A stretch of DNA of 64,000 bases from Tritrichomonas musculus (GCA_039105265.1 JAPFFF010000001.1:5642001-5706000); one strand, 5' to 3'. Positions 1-11,982 are shown, counted from the stretch's first letter. The notes: generated by a model not told the origin, from the letters alone. Translations and numbers: made by a program.

Positions 1-322
1 GTTAACTTTGAAATCAATAAATGCTACTATGAAAATCATAAGTATATCAAAAGTTTATCCTAAATAAATGCTTTATTGTATCAAAAACAAGACAAGAAAT
101 AAAGAATTGAAATTTATAAAGGCAAGTCAAAAGTAATTTGTGTAAACAATATGCACCTATTGAAATCACTTTCATTAATTTTTTCTTTCAAAAAATGAAT
201 TATTAATCAGTTATTTCAATTGATGACAATGTTTTTTACAAGTACCTATTATTAATAAAATTTTTTATAATAAGCTTACCTCCACAGCCAATTCCTCCAA
301 CTTTCCTCCACTCCAAAATAAA

Positions 323-1200
323 TTACTTTGGATGAACAGAAGGATTTGATTGCACAGAACAAGTTTTTATGAGGTGAAACCTAATATGATGAAATCCCTC
401 ATGAATGTTAGGATTTTTATAAATGACATTCCAAATTTGATTAAAATTGCAATTTAAATTCCCTATTGAATGCAAATACTCATTTGGAATGATTGAATGA
501 TCAATTAACTTATCACTTACCTGTTCAGGCCATTGAACATGTAGATACAATGGAAAAAGTATATCTGTGTTCCAATCATTGTGTGCTCATTCAAAATTAA
601 CAGGACGAATCTGTGCATTCATCTCATTGTCTTGTCGAATTGCAGCCGTTTCCTGCTTCGTTTCCCAATGAGAAGAAAGTCATGCATGTACAATTTTTTG
701 ATCTTTTATGCATGTTCATTTCCCAAAATTTTGTCGAATTCATATTCAATTCCATTCGTTTCAGGGTTTGCCTCACTGACAACATAGAATCCGTATTAAT
801 CACACAAATGATACATTTGACGACTGTTTGGATAATGAGAGAAGCAAAATTCTTTGAAATTGTTCTTCTTCAAAATCTCGAAATCTTCCTTTCGAATGTC
901 ATCCTTCACATAATAACCTGTTTTTTCCTTGTGCACATGAATGCTGATGCCTTTGTAAATGACTGGCTTTCCATTGAAAAGAAGAACAGAGTGTTGTTTC
1001 CCATTCCACTCAACTTTTGTGATTTCTTCCTTCATGAATCCAACGCGAAATGATAACAATCTCAAAAATCGAGATATCGCTCTTGTATGCATACAAGAGA
1101 GGATCTTCAATGTAACTATCATCAAGTGTTGCGACGATCTTGAAGTCTTGGACGTGAGTATTTGGTTGGGAATAAAGGACAGCATTTCTCTTAATCCAGA
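323..1200 (-). pseudogene. Decayed glycoside hydrolase family 2 (beta-galactosidase-like) gene
   Basis: Minus-strand fragments match the start of the catalytic barrel of GH2 beta-galactosidases. NGKPVIYKG is followed by a His-rich stretch, then SHYPNSRQMYHLCD (family pattern: SHYPN...LCDEYG). After a TAA at about 797 the same frame continues as YGFYVVSEANPETNG (family pattern: YGLYVIDEANxExHG). Upstream, around 1050-1190, another frame reads like the preceding sandwich-domain strand, and a further open fragment lies at 323-550. No single frame spans more than 130 codons. The glycine, proline and acidic pattern is too specific to be chance, so I read this as a host (possibly once laterally acquired) glycosidase gene that has lost its frame. 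Intact relatives cleave beta-galactosides; this copy should make no enzyme. Confidence 0.7.
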
Positions 1201-1207
1201 TGAATGA

Positions 1208-2267
1208 AAAACATTAAAAACAAATCATTTACCAATTAATTATATAAATACCATCATTTTAGGGAAATCCTATTGGTATTTGTCCAGTAGGTCCCCTTTT
1301 TAAATTTCACTCATATTTTTGAAAAATCCATGACAACGGCCAAATTAGCATTGAAATGAATCCATTTAGCAATACAAATAAATCAATAATAAATAAATAA
1401 TAAATATAAATAAAAACTCAAATAAATGAAGTAAACCAAAAGATGTAATGATTAATGAAGAAAAAATTTACGAAAATACTACTACCAATATTATATTAAA
1501 TAATTTCATGACATATTAGAAAACTGCATTAAAATAAAGAAAAAATAGCTTATTTGGATCATATACAAATAAGCAATTTTGCAATTTTTTTTACCAAGAA
1601 TTCATTGATTTATTTTTTCAAAATTAATATGATAAATGATTTTGGAATGGAATATTAATACTTTAAAGTAATAATATAATATATACCAGTAAAGATCTCA
1701 AAAATACATTCATAAAACAAAATGTCATGAAAAAAAAAAAAATTTTATCCATCTCAAAAAAAATATCATAAACTTCAGAAAAGCAAACTTTTTGAGAAAA
1801 AAATCTCCTTGATTTGAACCTACTCTATATGTGACAATAAAAATATTTTCGATATCATTCGTTATTGACCGTGACAATTAAGATCAATAGAAAACAATGT
1901 CTGGAACTTTTTTGGTTTTATAACAATATCATAAAAAATAATTGTATTTAACTGCTAAAGGTCAATACACGCTCCCTTGATGTTTTAAATCATATTATAT
2001 ATAATTTATAATAAAATTTAAAAAATAATTTATTTATGGCTTTTGAATATCTTTTTCTGGATTATAACTAAAAAATACTCTTTAATAACTGACAAATTCT
2101 TTATACATTTTACTTCTTTATGTCCTTCGAGAACCTAAAAACTTATTGAACAACCTAATAATTGGATATTTTATAAAATATTTTATAAAAAAAATTAACA
2201 AATGAAAAGATAAATAAAGTCTTAATTTCTTTTGGTTTATAGAAAAAAGAAAATAATAAGGTATCAT
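1208..2267. other. Intergenic AT-rich DNA
   Basis: I see no gene or clear element here. The stretch is almost pure A/T with short A runs (for example 1730-1742) and short open frames only. Confidence 0.6.
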
Positions 2268-5200
2268 TCAAATACAGATTCCAAAACCTTCATAGAACAA
2301 TAATGATATCTCATGGAGACTTCTTTTAGGAGCATCATTTGGCTTTTTATTTGTAAGATCAGAAAAAGGAATTGCATTATATGAAGCATTATATATAAAA
2401 TATCTTTCTTTATAAGAGTTGTATTTTAACTCTAATCTTTTCTCATCATATAATTTGAGGTGGTATATCTTGTCACAAATTTTATTTAAGAATTTGCCAT
2501 TCTCATTTGTTAGCATTTCAACTTTTTGTTTGATCATTTCAATATCGGATCCAACTTGCTTAACCAGTATCAAGCATAATAGAACTAAAGAGTGATTGAA
2601 CTTTTGAGATGATTTGATTAGTAAATCATAAGTTTCATTAATTTCGCTCTTGATATTTGTATTAAAAGTATATATTAGAGCAAGATTATACATTGCCAAA
2701 TAATCCTGTTCTTGACGAATTGCCTCCTTAAAAAGAGCTATTGCATTTCCTGGAGATTGTTTAATGAAATTGCATCCAACCATATAAATAACACCTAGAT
2801 TATTTTTGGCATATTCTATATTGAATGATGAAGCTTCTTTATAATAATGAATTGCTTCTTTCATATTCTTCTTTAAATATTTTCCTTCTTGAAGATAAAA
2901 ACCATGAATAAAATTAGCCATTCTATTTCCATTTTTAGATGCCAAAACTAGATAAAACACGCTTTGCTTGATATCTTTAGGAACTGAATGTCCATTAAAA
3001 TATATATCACTTAGCAAGAATTGTGCATCCTCATGATTTTTATTTGCAGCTCTTTTAAAATATACAATAGCTTTTAAAGTATTAGGTTTAATATATTTAC
3101 CTTGATAATAAATGAATCCGAGCATAAATTGTGCATATACGTTGTTTTGATCTGAAGAAAGAGACAAATAATGCATAGCTTTAACAATATTACGATCTAT
3201 TAATTTGCCTTCATAATAAATTTTTCCAAGAATGCATTGTGCAAATGAATGATTTTGATCTGAGGCAAGTGATAAATATGAAATTGCTTTATTGATATTT
3301 TTTATTTCATTTTGACCTTCTAAATAAATTTTTCCGAGACAATATTGTGCCTCTGCATCATTTTGATAAGAAGCTTGTGTAAAATAATAAATTGATTTAT
3401 AAATATCATATTGATTATACTTATAATCCTGATAAATAAATCCCAAAGCAATAAGTGCAAGGCAGTTTTCTTGTTTTGCAGCACTTTTGAAATAAGAAAT
3501 TGCTTTTTTGATATCAATGGGAACATATTTATTATCAGAATAAATAACGCCTAGATTGTATTGTGCCCAGGGATCATTTTGTTCTGCAGCAAGATTAAGA
3601 TAATAAATGGCTTTAGTAATATCTTGTTTAACATATTTTCCTTCATAATAAATGGTTCCAATATAATATATTGCATCTAAATTGAATTGATTTGCTGATA
3701 GAAATAAATAATTAATTGCTTTGTTGATATCTTGTGGGATAAAATAACCTTCATAATAACAACAACCGAGATAAAACTGGGCTGAAGGATGATTTGAATT
3801 TGCAGCAAGAGTAAAATAATGAATGGCTTTATTGCTATCTATATTATTAAAGTTAGGTTCAGTATAAAATATACCAAGAGCAGCTTGTGAATCTGGATGG
3901 CCTTGATCTGCTGCAAGTGTCAAATAATGTATTGCTTTGCTTATATCTCGTGGTACCAATATTCCTTGAATATAAATCATACCTAAATTATATTGTGAAA
4001 GTACATGATTTTGATCTGCAAGATTTGTAAAATATTGAATTCCTTTTTTGATATCTTGATTAACATATTTTCCATCAGAATAAATGCTACCTAACATGTA
4101 TTGTGCTCCGCAATGATTTTGATTGGAGGCTAAAGTAAAATATGTAATTGCTTTATCAATATTTGGGACTACATATTTTCCTTTAAAAAAAATAATACCT
4201 AAAAGATATTGTGCAAATGGATTATTTTGATTTGCAGCAAGGTTAAAATAATAAATTGCTTTTTGATAATCCGGCGTTATATATTCTCCATTAAAATAAA
4301 ATAAGCCTAGATTATATTGTGCATCTGAGTTATTTAATTTTGTTGCCAAGTAAAAATAATTAATTGCTTTATTAATATTAGGTTTAATATGTTTTCCATC
4401 TTTATATATCATTCCTAATCTTACTAATGCGTTAGAGTCATTTTGATTTGCTGCTTGTTCAAAATAATAAATAGCTTTTTCGATATTAGGTTTGATATAA
4501 ATTCCTTCATCATAAATAATGCCAAGAGCAATTTGAGCTTTTGCCAAATTAAGGTTAGCGGCTTTTTCATAATAATATATTGATTTATTAATATCACATA
4601 GCACATAATCATTTGACCCATAAATTAATGCCAGATTATATAGAGATTCTTTATAATCTTGCTCTGCAGCAAGTTGAAAATAGTGAATAGATTTATCAAT
4701 GTCAGGATCAACATATTTGCCTTCAATATAAATGAGTCCTAACTTATTTTGAGCATTAACTTGGTTTAGTTCTGCAGCACGTGAGTAATATTTAATTGCA
4801 GTATTAATATCACGCATTCCATATTTTTTAAATTCATATATGTGACCAAGGTGTAAAAATGCTTCTGGACGGTTTTGTTCACCAGCAAGTAAATAATATT
4901 TAATTGCTTTTTCAATATTTTGAGGTACAAATTTTCCTATTTCATAAAGATAACCCAGCAAAAAAAGAGCATCTTTGTCATCATTCTTTTTTATATTTAA
5001 AAAATAATTAGGATTCGGTTCTTTATATATACAAATATCACTTTTTAATACTGGTACAATTGGGTCAAGTAATGCAATATAATATCTTATAGATGGATAA
5101 ATTGAAAATAATTCTAGAAATAAATCTTTAATACCTGGACGATTTCCAGGTTTTTCTGCAGTACATTTGGAAATGATTTGTGAAAATCCTTTTTTTTCAT

Positions 5201-6332
5201 CTAATATAAATGAAATCATTTTTCCAAATGAGTAAACATCACTTTTAAATGAAAATATTCTATCACTACTAACTTCTGGTGCTGCAAAATATTCAGAAGA
5301 ATCGGTTGTATTTATATGATCATTTGATTCAGAATTATATGGAATTAGTCTATCAAAATCAATCAAAACCACATTTTTATTAACATCAACAATGATATTA
5401 TCTGGCTTCAAATCTCTATATATTAGTTCATAAAAGTGAAAATGCACAAATACGTGATATAAATTAAAGATGATATTTATTTTTTCATCATGAGTCAAAT
5501 TTAATTTGTTGATATTTTTCAATGTTGTTCCATATATAAATTCAATTACAATGTAATTCCCTTCTTCACCAATTCCATAAAATTTGGGCATAAACGGATG
5601 GCTATAATTTATGTAATTCATATATTCGCGTTCCATTAAATATTCGCATTGTGAGTCATTTCCATTTGATTTTTTGATTACAAGTAATTTTTCATCATTT
5701 ATATAATATATCAAAAAGCATGTAAATAAGTTCGAAGCTCCAACAACTCGTAATGCAACAAATTCACTTTCTTTAAATAAGCGTGGTGCATATTGATTTT
5801 CATAATCAACGATATATTGATTTACTCTATCCGTTGTCAAATCTAAATAACCTTTTTGGATCAAATAGCCTGATAGACATGAAACTGTCATATTCCACAA
5901 TTTTAAAAATGGTTTTTGATCTTTGGAAAGTTTGAACTTTTGATTTAATGATTGGATCTCATCAGAAAAAAATGAATTTGGTTCAATTTCACGATTATTC
6001 ACTGTGATTTTTTCTTTGACTAAAGATTTTGTGTTTGATATAAAGCAAACAGGCAAATTAGGATTGGAAGATAATATTATATTAAGTATAAAAATCGAAG
6101 ATTGTTCAAGAAATATAAGAGCTTTTTCTATCCCAAAGATAATATAATTTTGATTTTCTTGTTTATTGAGTTGTTCGTTTTGATAAATTAAAAGTAATTT
6201 CGAATTTTTAATATTATTCTCAATCTTCTGTAATTCGTCTTCATTAGAAATAAGATAAAATGTATAATCTTTATTAAATTCATTGAGGGAGGAAATTATT
6301 GAAAGTTCTTGGTTTTTTACGAGACTTCTCAT
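2268..6332 (-). CDS. Protein kinase-like protein with about 22 Sel1 repeats
   Basis: A 1354-residue protein. Residues 1-190 are an unrecognised N-terminal region. Residues about 195-430 are a protein kinase-like domain: Lys in LLVIKKS near 217, catalytic loop YRDLKPDN near 305, metal-binding motif DFD (normally DFG) near 322, then a YFAAPE activation-segment end. The glycine loop is hard to recognise. From about 455 to 1240 I count 22 tandem Sel1 units of 36 residues (pattern AQYxLGxIYxxGKYVxxDIxKAIxYFxLAAxQN). Sel1 repeats form alpha-solenoids that bind partners, so this is probably a scaffold-type signalling kinase. Such Sel1 kinases are an expanded trichomonad family. The start is the first ATG after upstream stops. 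The DFD change and weak glycine loop make reduced or altered kinase activity possible. Substrates cannot be inferred. Confidence 0.9.
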   Translation of the reverse strand: MRSLVKNQELSIISSLNEFNKDYTFYLISNEDELQKIENNIKNSKLLLIYQNEQLNKQENQNYIIFGIEKALIFLEQSSIFILNIILSSNPNLPVCFISNTKSLVKEKITVNNREIEPNSFFSDEIQSLNQKFKLSKDQKPFLKLWNMTVSCLSGYLIQKGYLDLTTDRVNQYIVDYENQYAPRLFKESEFVALRVVGASNLFTCFLIYYINDEKLLVIKKSNGNDSQCEYLMEREYMNYINYSHPFMPKFYGIGEEGNYIVIEFIYGTTLKNINKLNLTHDEKINIIFNLYHVFVHFHFYELIYRDLKPDNIIVDVNKNVVLIDFDRLIPYNSESNDHINTTDSSEYFAAPEVSSDRIFSFKSDVYSFGKMISFILDEKKGFSQIISKCTAEKPGNRPGIKDLFLELFSIYPSIRYYIALLDPIVPVLKSDICIYKEPNPNYFLNIKKNDDKDALFLLGYLYEIGKFVPQNIEKAIKYYLLAGEQNRPEAFLHLGHIYEFKKYGMRDINTAIKYYSRAAELNQVNAQNKLGLIYIEGKYVDPDIDKSIHYFQLAAEQDYKESLYNLALIYGSNDYVLCDINKSIYYYEKAANLNLAKAQIALGIIYDEGIYIKPNIEKAIYYFEQAANQNDSNALVRLGMIYKDGKHIKPNINKAINYFYLATKLNNSDAQYNLGLFYFNGEYITPDYQKAIYYFNLAANQNNPFAQYLLGIIFFKGKYVVPNIDKAITYFTLASNQNHCGAQYMLGSIYSDGKYVNQDIKKGIQYFTNLADQNHVLSQYNLGMIYIQGILVPRDISKAIHYLTLAADQGHPDSQAALGIFYTEPNFNNIDSNKAIHYFTLAANSNHPSAQFYLGCCYYEGYFIPQDINKAINYLFLSANQFNLDAIYYIGTIYYEGKYVKQDITKAIYYLNLAAEQNDPWAQYNLGVIYSDNKYVPIDIKKAISYFKSAAKQENCLALIALGFIYQDYKYNQYDIYKSIYYFTQASYQNDAEAQYCLGKIYLEGQNEIKNINKAISYLSLASDQNHSFAQCILGKIYYEGKLIDRNIVKAMHYLSLSSDQNNVYAQFMLGFIYYQGKYIKPNTLKAIVYFKRAANKNHEDAQFLLSDIYFNGHSVPKDIKQSVFYLVLASKNGNRMANFIHGFYLQEGKYLKKNMKEAIHYYKEASSFNIEYAKNNLGVIYMVGCNFIKQSPGNAIALFKEAIRQEQDYLAMYNLALIYTFNTNIKSEINETYDLLIKSSQKFNHSLVLLCLILVKQVGSDIEMIKQKVEMLTNENGKFLNKICDKIYHLKLYDEKRLELKYNSYKERYFIYNASYNAIPFSDLTNKKPNDAPKRSLHEISLLFYEGFGICI

Positions 6333-7137
6333 TACGAAAATTTTAAAAATTTTATTACTATTGAAAAAAATTTCAATGACATTGAAAAACTTGAAATCTA
6401 TATAAATATTCTATGAGCTTTCTCAAAAATCAAAACATAAAAAATTATGTCATAAATTTGAATTTATAAGTAAATAATTATATTTATATAATTTAAAAGT
6501 TACCTATTATTATTAGTGCAACTGATGATAACAAATTTTTGGAAAAAAAAATATTATATACCTTATTTATTTATTTATTTTTTTGATTTGAAGGTACTAA
6601 TGAAGAAGAATATAATAAATATATCAAAATACATGAAGTCTTCAGGCAATGTAAACTTTGTGTTCTGGGCATGAAAACAGTGCTTGAGCATTCATGTGAT
6701 ATGAAATATTGGCAGCATAGCTGACATTATGTTTAACGTGAAGTAACTGTTTTTATTCGTCACTAAATGATTCATAATTGGAGACAATGAAAGGAGTGTT
6801 CATGGTGAGTATTGTTTTCATAGCTCTCTGTTAATCTGTCATAAATCTCCAAATAAATATTTCAAAATAAAAAAAAAAAAAAAAAAAAAAAGATATTTGA
6901 AATTTGTAATAAGTCTAGGAGACTTTTTTTGCCACTAATCTCTTTTGATTCCAACGGTTAAGGTCAATATTGACCCTGTGTCGTACCTCAGAAAAATTCG
7001 GCGAGAACTTTTTTGAACTTTTGTAAAAAATACAATGAGTAGCTAGCTAATCACACTTTTTTCGCAAAAAAAAATAGTTTTTGTATTTTTTTTATAAAAT
7101 TACTTGAATTTTTTCTCGTTAATTTCATTATTATTTT
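6333..7137. other. Intergenic region with a short unidentified open fragment
   Basis: Mostly AT-rich spacer with a long A run near 6869-6890. On the plus strand, about 6590-6724, an ATG-less open stretch reads EGTNEEEYNKYIKIHEVFR and onward to a stop. Its composition is protein-like, but I do not recognise it. It may be a remnant of a lost gene. Confidence 0.4.
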
Positions 7138-9928
7138 TTACTTACCAAATAAAAATGCCTTAATTTCATCAATTTTATCATCAATTCCATCAATTAATTT
7201 ATAATTATTTCTCTTGATTGTTTCAACAATATCTTCAAAGCTTGGTCGATCATTATATTCAAATTTTGTACAATTCTTTATCAATTGAGAAGATACATCA
7301 TTAATTGACTTTGGCACTTTTATTTGCTTTTTCATGACGACGTCAGTAATGCTCAAATCGGGATATTTTCCTTTTGAAAGTATAAAATACATTAAGATGC
7401 CAAATGCATACACATCAACTTTTTCATTGTATGGCTTATCGTTTTCATACAATTCAGGGGCCATAAATAGTAAAGTGCCAATTCCATGTGTTCTAGTTTG
7501 TGTTCTTCTTTGTGTATCAATTCTGATAAAAGTTGAAATTCCGAAATCGCAAATAATGACATGTTTTTTCTGGTCAAGAAGAATATTTTCTGGTTTTAAG
7601 TCACGATGAATGATGTTAGATTCATGGACGTTTTTCATTGCATTTGCAATTTCATATATAATTGTGACATATTCAAATTCTTTCAACTTTTTGAATGACT
7701 TGGCCAAATTGTGACTGTAATAATCAAGAAGAATTGCAGGCGGATACAGCTTGCTTCCTAAGAAAAAGCCATGTGCTGTTATGATATTAGGATGCCTTAA
7801 ATTTAGTATAATATTATATTCAATGTAAAAACGTTTCACTTTTTCAAAATCAAATAACATTTTTTGTTCTTCTTCTTCTTCATTATCATCACTCCAATCA
7901 TCATCATCATTATCATCATTACTTGCTTCATTTATATTTTTAAAGATTTTAAGTGCATAAAACTTGTTTTTGTTAACTGTGCTGGCAATTTTATAAACGA
8001 TCGATGTTGCGCCTTCAGAAATTTTACCTTTATTTTGAGGGCCTTCAAAAAGTTCTTTGAATTCATTTGCATCCATATAATTTAAATTCATTATTTCATC
8101 TAATGAAACAATTGAGTGTTTCTTGGAACTAGTTATTTCCATCCCAGATATTTTAACAGTTTCTCTACTGGGAATGAATAGCTTTCCAAATTCACAATCC
8201 AAATCCAAATGAACAGCCTTTGCATTTGGAACAGTGATTTGCGAAACATTGCGAAGAACAGGAGCAATTATATCGAGATTAACGTTTTCGTTTGTAATTT
8301 CAAGTGAAATAGGAGTTCTTGTATGGTTCGTTGTAATTGCTGGAAGAAGATTTAAAAGTGGAGCAAGTGATGAAACAATTGTTTCAATGAAGCAAGGCGA
8401 TTCAGCACTACTGAATGCAGATTTATGAATGAAATTGATACAAGGGTTGTTTTCGATTTTAAAAGTTTTTAAAGCATGACAGTTTCTAAATGCTGATTCT
8501 TTAATATCGATGACACTTGATGGAATGCAAAATGATTTTATCGCTGTAGAATCAAAAGCTGCTGATTCAATAATTCGAAGATTTGAATCCGGCGCAAAAT
8601 AAACATTTTCTAGTTTTGTGCAATTATGAAAAGAATTTGGACCAATCTTGTTTATATTCGATGGAATCGTGATAGATTCAAGGCCAGAATCAGCAAATAA
8701 GTTTTCACTGAATTCATGAAGGATTGCATTTTGTGAAAAATCAATCTTTTTAAGTTTTAAACAGCCAATAAAACAGCCCTCGAAAATCTCTTCAACTCGA
8801 GATGGAATTGTAATGTCTTCAATAAGTGAACATTGAAACGCTCTGAATTTGATTTTACGAAGTTGTGAATCCGGCAAAAAAATGATTTTTTTGATATTGC
8901 TGTAGCTAAAGCATTGAGTGCCAATTTCTACAACGCTGGATGGCACGGTTAACTCTTCAATACTTGAATATGAAAACAAAAAATTTGGAAACTTCGAAAG
9001 ATTTGCATTCAATTGAAAAATGACGGTTTTAAGCTTTTGGCATCCATAAAAGCAACAGTTGCCTAATAATCTGACTTTGGACGGAATTGTAATACTTTCA
9101 ATAGACGTGTTTTTAAAAGATTCAATCTCTTTGAGTCTTGAATCAGGCGATATAATCACTGTTTTGAGATTTTTTAAACCGTCAAAGCAACAGTATTTGG
9201 TAGAAGATGGAATAACAATCGTATCTAAACTGGCTTCTTTGCAAGATAATCTAAAATATTCAATTTGCGAGTTTGGGCTGAAAATAATTGTTTTAAGGCG
9301 AGTACAGCCTTCAAAATTACAATCAAAATGGATGATTGATGATGGAATAGTAAATGTTTCAATAGCTGTAAAAGAAAATGGTTCAATTATGTCACAAATT
9401 TCTGAATTCGGAGAAAATTCAACCGTTTTTAAATTCCGGCATTCTTTAAACGCTTCAGTACTGATTGAAGAAACTTTTGCTGGAATACAAATGCTTTCAA
9501 GACCTGAATATTCAAATGCGCACTTTTGTATGATTTGAAGTTGAGAATCACGAGAAAAATTAACTTTTTTGAGTTTTTGGCACCATTGGAATGCATGATC
9601 ACGAATACATTGAATATAAGATGGAATGTTTATTTCTTCAATATCGCGGCGAGCAAAAAATATTACATCTTTTGGGAGGTTTTCGTAAAGAACTTTTCCA
9701 CCAACATATACCCAAATCAGTGATACTTTCTGAAATATGGAGAGTGGTAATATTAGGAAAAATGTTTAAATATACATTGCCTTTAAAATTAGGAGAATAT
9801 ACAACTGAGCAAACATCAGGAGGGATGTCACTTGATAAATTAAACATATCATTAATTGTTATTGATTTTGTGTTTATATCATATTGGAAATTAGGATTCA
9901 TTTTTGAATTCCAAAAAGTATTTGGCAT
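7138..9928 (-). CDS. BspA-type leucine-rich-repeat protein with C-terminal protein kinase; frameshifted near its N-terminus
   Basis: From 9720 down to 7138 one frame encodes about a dozen BspA/TpLRR-like repeats (signature: I..IPSSV..I....F..C..L..I.FSPNS.L). A kinase domain follows: degenerate glycine loop ISEGATSIVYK, Lys in YALKIFK, an acidic Asp/Glu-rich insert, HRDLKPENILL, DFG, and MAPE. The LRR frame continues well upstream of the GTG at 9159, so 9159 is not the true start. The natural N-terminus is the ATG at 9928 (MPNTFWNSKMNPNFQY...). That frame ends in ...LHISESITDL, and the LRR frame picks up as IWVYVGGKVLYEN, so a one-base shift near 9715 splits the gene. BspA-like LRR proteins are huge trichomonad families, many of them surface proteins; a kinase fusion suggests an intracellular signalling role here. 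No signal peptide is visible. A sequencing error, recent mutation or allelic pseudogene are all possible. Confidence 0.8.
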
Positions 9929-10385
9929 TTTTTTTTTTTTTTTTTTTTTTTTGTGAGATTTTCTTAAATAAACTTAACATCCTCTCAATTCCCTACTATA
10001 ATAATAGAAATTTTGAGTTTAACGATCTTTTTTTTTTTTTTTTTTTTGAATTCTGATGTTTATTTTTTATATTATCAATTTTGCTTATATTTATATCTTT
10101 GAAATCTTTTAATAAAATAATATATTTTATTTTGTTTTTTACTTTATGTATTCAAATTAATTTCATTTATATAACAATAATTAAACCATTCTTGAAAGTG
10201 TATCATATAACTACTTGAATATGTTATTTTTTCTTGTATAAAAAATGATAATTTTCTTGTGCCAGACTTATAACCGAACTTAACAAGTTTAAAAAAAAAA
10301 AAAAAGTATCACGAAAATTTAAAATAGCAAATTAAAAAAAAAAAAATAAAAAGAGAAAAGTTTAAATATAAAATAGAAACATCTC
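9929..10385. other. Intergenic spacer with T and A runs
   Basis: No gene seen. Two long T runs (about 9929-9952 and 10029-10047) and A runs near 10290-10350 separate two minus-strand genes. Confidence 0.5.
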
Positions 10386-11972
10386 TTATTCATCCATTAT
10401 TGTTTCCATGTTATCATTAACTTCTCCTTGAGATCTCTTTTTTCTTCTTATAAGGATGACAGTTACAACAATCACGACGACCAGAACGACTGCCGCAACG
10501 ACGCAAACAATGATGATAATCAAAGTTGTTTTATCCTTTGACTTTCCACTATTATTTTCAGTCATTTCGTAGACGTAAGCTCTAGAGAATTCGTTTGGCT
10601 TAGTATTTTTTTTCTCGCCGTCTTTTCCCATTGCTCCGACGATGAATCTCTTGCACGTATCTTTATCCCAAGAGAAGTCGCTTCCGTAATTGACGCCCTG
10701 TTTGTCGTAGGGAACATCCACTCCTGGTCTAGATATTTTAGGCTCGGTTATATTTTGAATTAGTTCGAATTTCGGCTGATTAATTTTCCTTTCGTAAATC
10801 AAAATATCGTTGTAATTGCATCCAGATCTGGACGCTGTTACGGCCAGATAAGTGCTTTCACTGTTCACATCTGCTGAGCAGAGGTAAATATCAGACACTT
10901 CGGCATCGGTGAAGGTGATTATTTGAAATGGTTTCTTTGGCCAAGTAAGCTGTGACTCTTCCTTTTGGATAAGAAAAATACTGTCTTCATCGTTCGAAAT
11001 CATGTTCTTTCGGCCATAAATTGCAGCCAATGTTTCGCCCAAAAAAGTTGATTTTATGCCAAACTGATCGTAATCTTTGGAATTGTCAACGGTAATGCTT
11101 GACTTATAGTTGTAGTTGTGGTCTTTATCTGGCGCATATTCATAAACACCGCCTTCATCGCCTTTGCCTTGATCTTCTGGAATTTTTGAAAGAGTCGTAA
11201 CGTACAATTCATTGCTTCTATGGAAAGATAAACTTGCACCAAATCGTTGAGTGGTTTTATTAAATGTAATGCCAGGTGGTGGTTCTACTTTCGTCTGAAT
11301 GTAGTGCGTTGAATTGATTTTTCGTGTAACAAAAACTTGGCCAACAATTTCTGGGATGCCTTTGCCGATTTTGTTGTAATAGGCGCCGACAAAGTTTTGT
11401 AAATCGCGGGATCCTGACATACTTCGGCCATATCCGCCAAGACAAATGATATTTTCTGGAACACTGATATATTCTTGATGCCAATTGCCTTTCTCGTCTT
11501 CTGTAAAAAGATAAAGTGCGCCAATTTCTCTGTAATAGGTTCCGTCGTTATATTTGTAGACGTGGGTTTCATAATCCGAATCGAGATGAATATTTGGATA
11601 ATCTGTTCGTATATCACTGTATGGTGCTCCTGCTAAAAGAGATTTGCCATCTGAGGAAATAATTAATCGACTTCCTAAAGTACTTGGCTTTATACCGTCA
11701 ACTTTCAATGGATAAAGACGATTATTATCTATGCCTTTATTAATTTTATATGAATCTGAAGTTGAGTCATAATCATAAATATAAACCCCACCTGTGTAAT
11801 TGTTATTATTGTTTTCGTATCCAGGTATTTGCAAATATTCTGCTGCAATAGCAATTCTTGAATTCGAAAAGGCAACTGCCCGACCAAAAAGAGATTTTTC
11901 TGTTGTCGATGGTGGCCAAATAGTGTGCTTGATTTCGAATTGCTTAATAGCAAGAATTAATAAAATTAGCAT
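10386..11972 (-). CDS. Type I membrane protein with FG-GAP/integrin-alpha-like repeats
   Basis: A 528-residue protein. It has a short hydrophobic N-terminus (MLILLILAI) that looks like a signal peptide. A large extracellular part carries FG-GAP-like blades: LFGRAVAFSNSRIAIAA, LGSRLIISSDGKSLLAGAPYSD (about residues 100-120), FGASLSFHRSNELYVTT, and GGVYEYAPD. Near residues 482-510 there is one strong transmembrane helix rich in Ile, Val and Ala, stopped by RRKKRSQ, then a short acidic tail (ending METIMDE). FG-GAP repeats fold into beta-propellers in integrin alpha chains and related adhesion proteins. A surface adhesion or ligand-binding role is therefore inferred, not shown. The base composition is less AT-rich than in its neighbours. 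An initiator-like site lies 13 bases before the ATG. Confidence 0.7.
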   Translation of the reverse strand: MLILLILAIKQFEIKHTIWPPSTTEKSLFGRAVAFSNSRIAIAAEYLQIPGYENNNNNYTGGVYIYDYDSTSDSYKINKGIDNNRLYPLKVDGIKPSTLGSRLIISSDGKSLLAGAPYSDIRTDYPNIHLDSDYETHVYKYNDGTYYREIGALYLFTEDEKGNWHQEYISVPENIICLGGYGRSMSGSRDLQNFVGAYYNKIGKGIPEIVGQVFVTRKINSTHYIQTKVEPPPGITFNKTTQRFGASLSFHRSNELYVTTLSKIPEDQGKGDEGGVYEYAPDKDHNYNYKSSITVDNSKDYDQFGIKSTFLGETLAAIYGRKNMISNDEDSIFLIQKEESQLTWPKKPFQIITFTDAEVSDIYLCSADVNSESTYLAVTASRSGCNYNDILIYERKINQPKFELIQNITEPKISRPGVDVPYDKQGVNYGSDFSWDKDTCKRFIVGAMGKDGEKKNTKPNEFSRAYVYEMTENNSGKSKDKTTLIIIIVCVVAAVVLVVVIVVTVILIRRKKRSQGEVNDNMETIMDE

Positions 11973-11982
11973 TAAATTTTCT

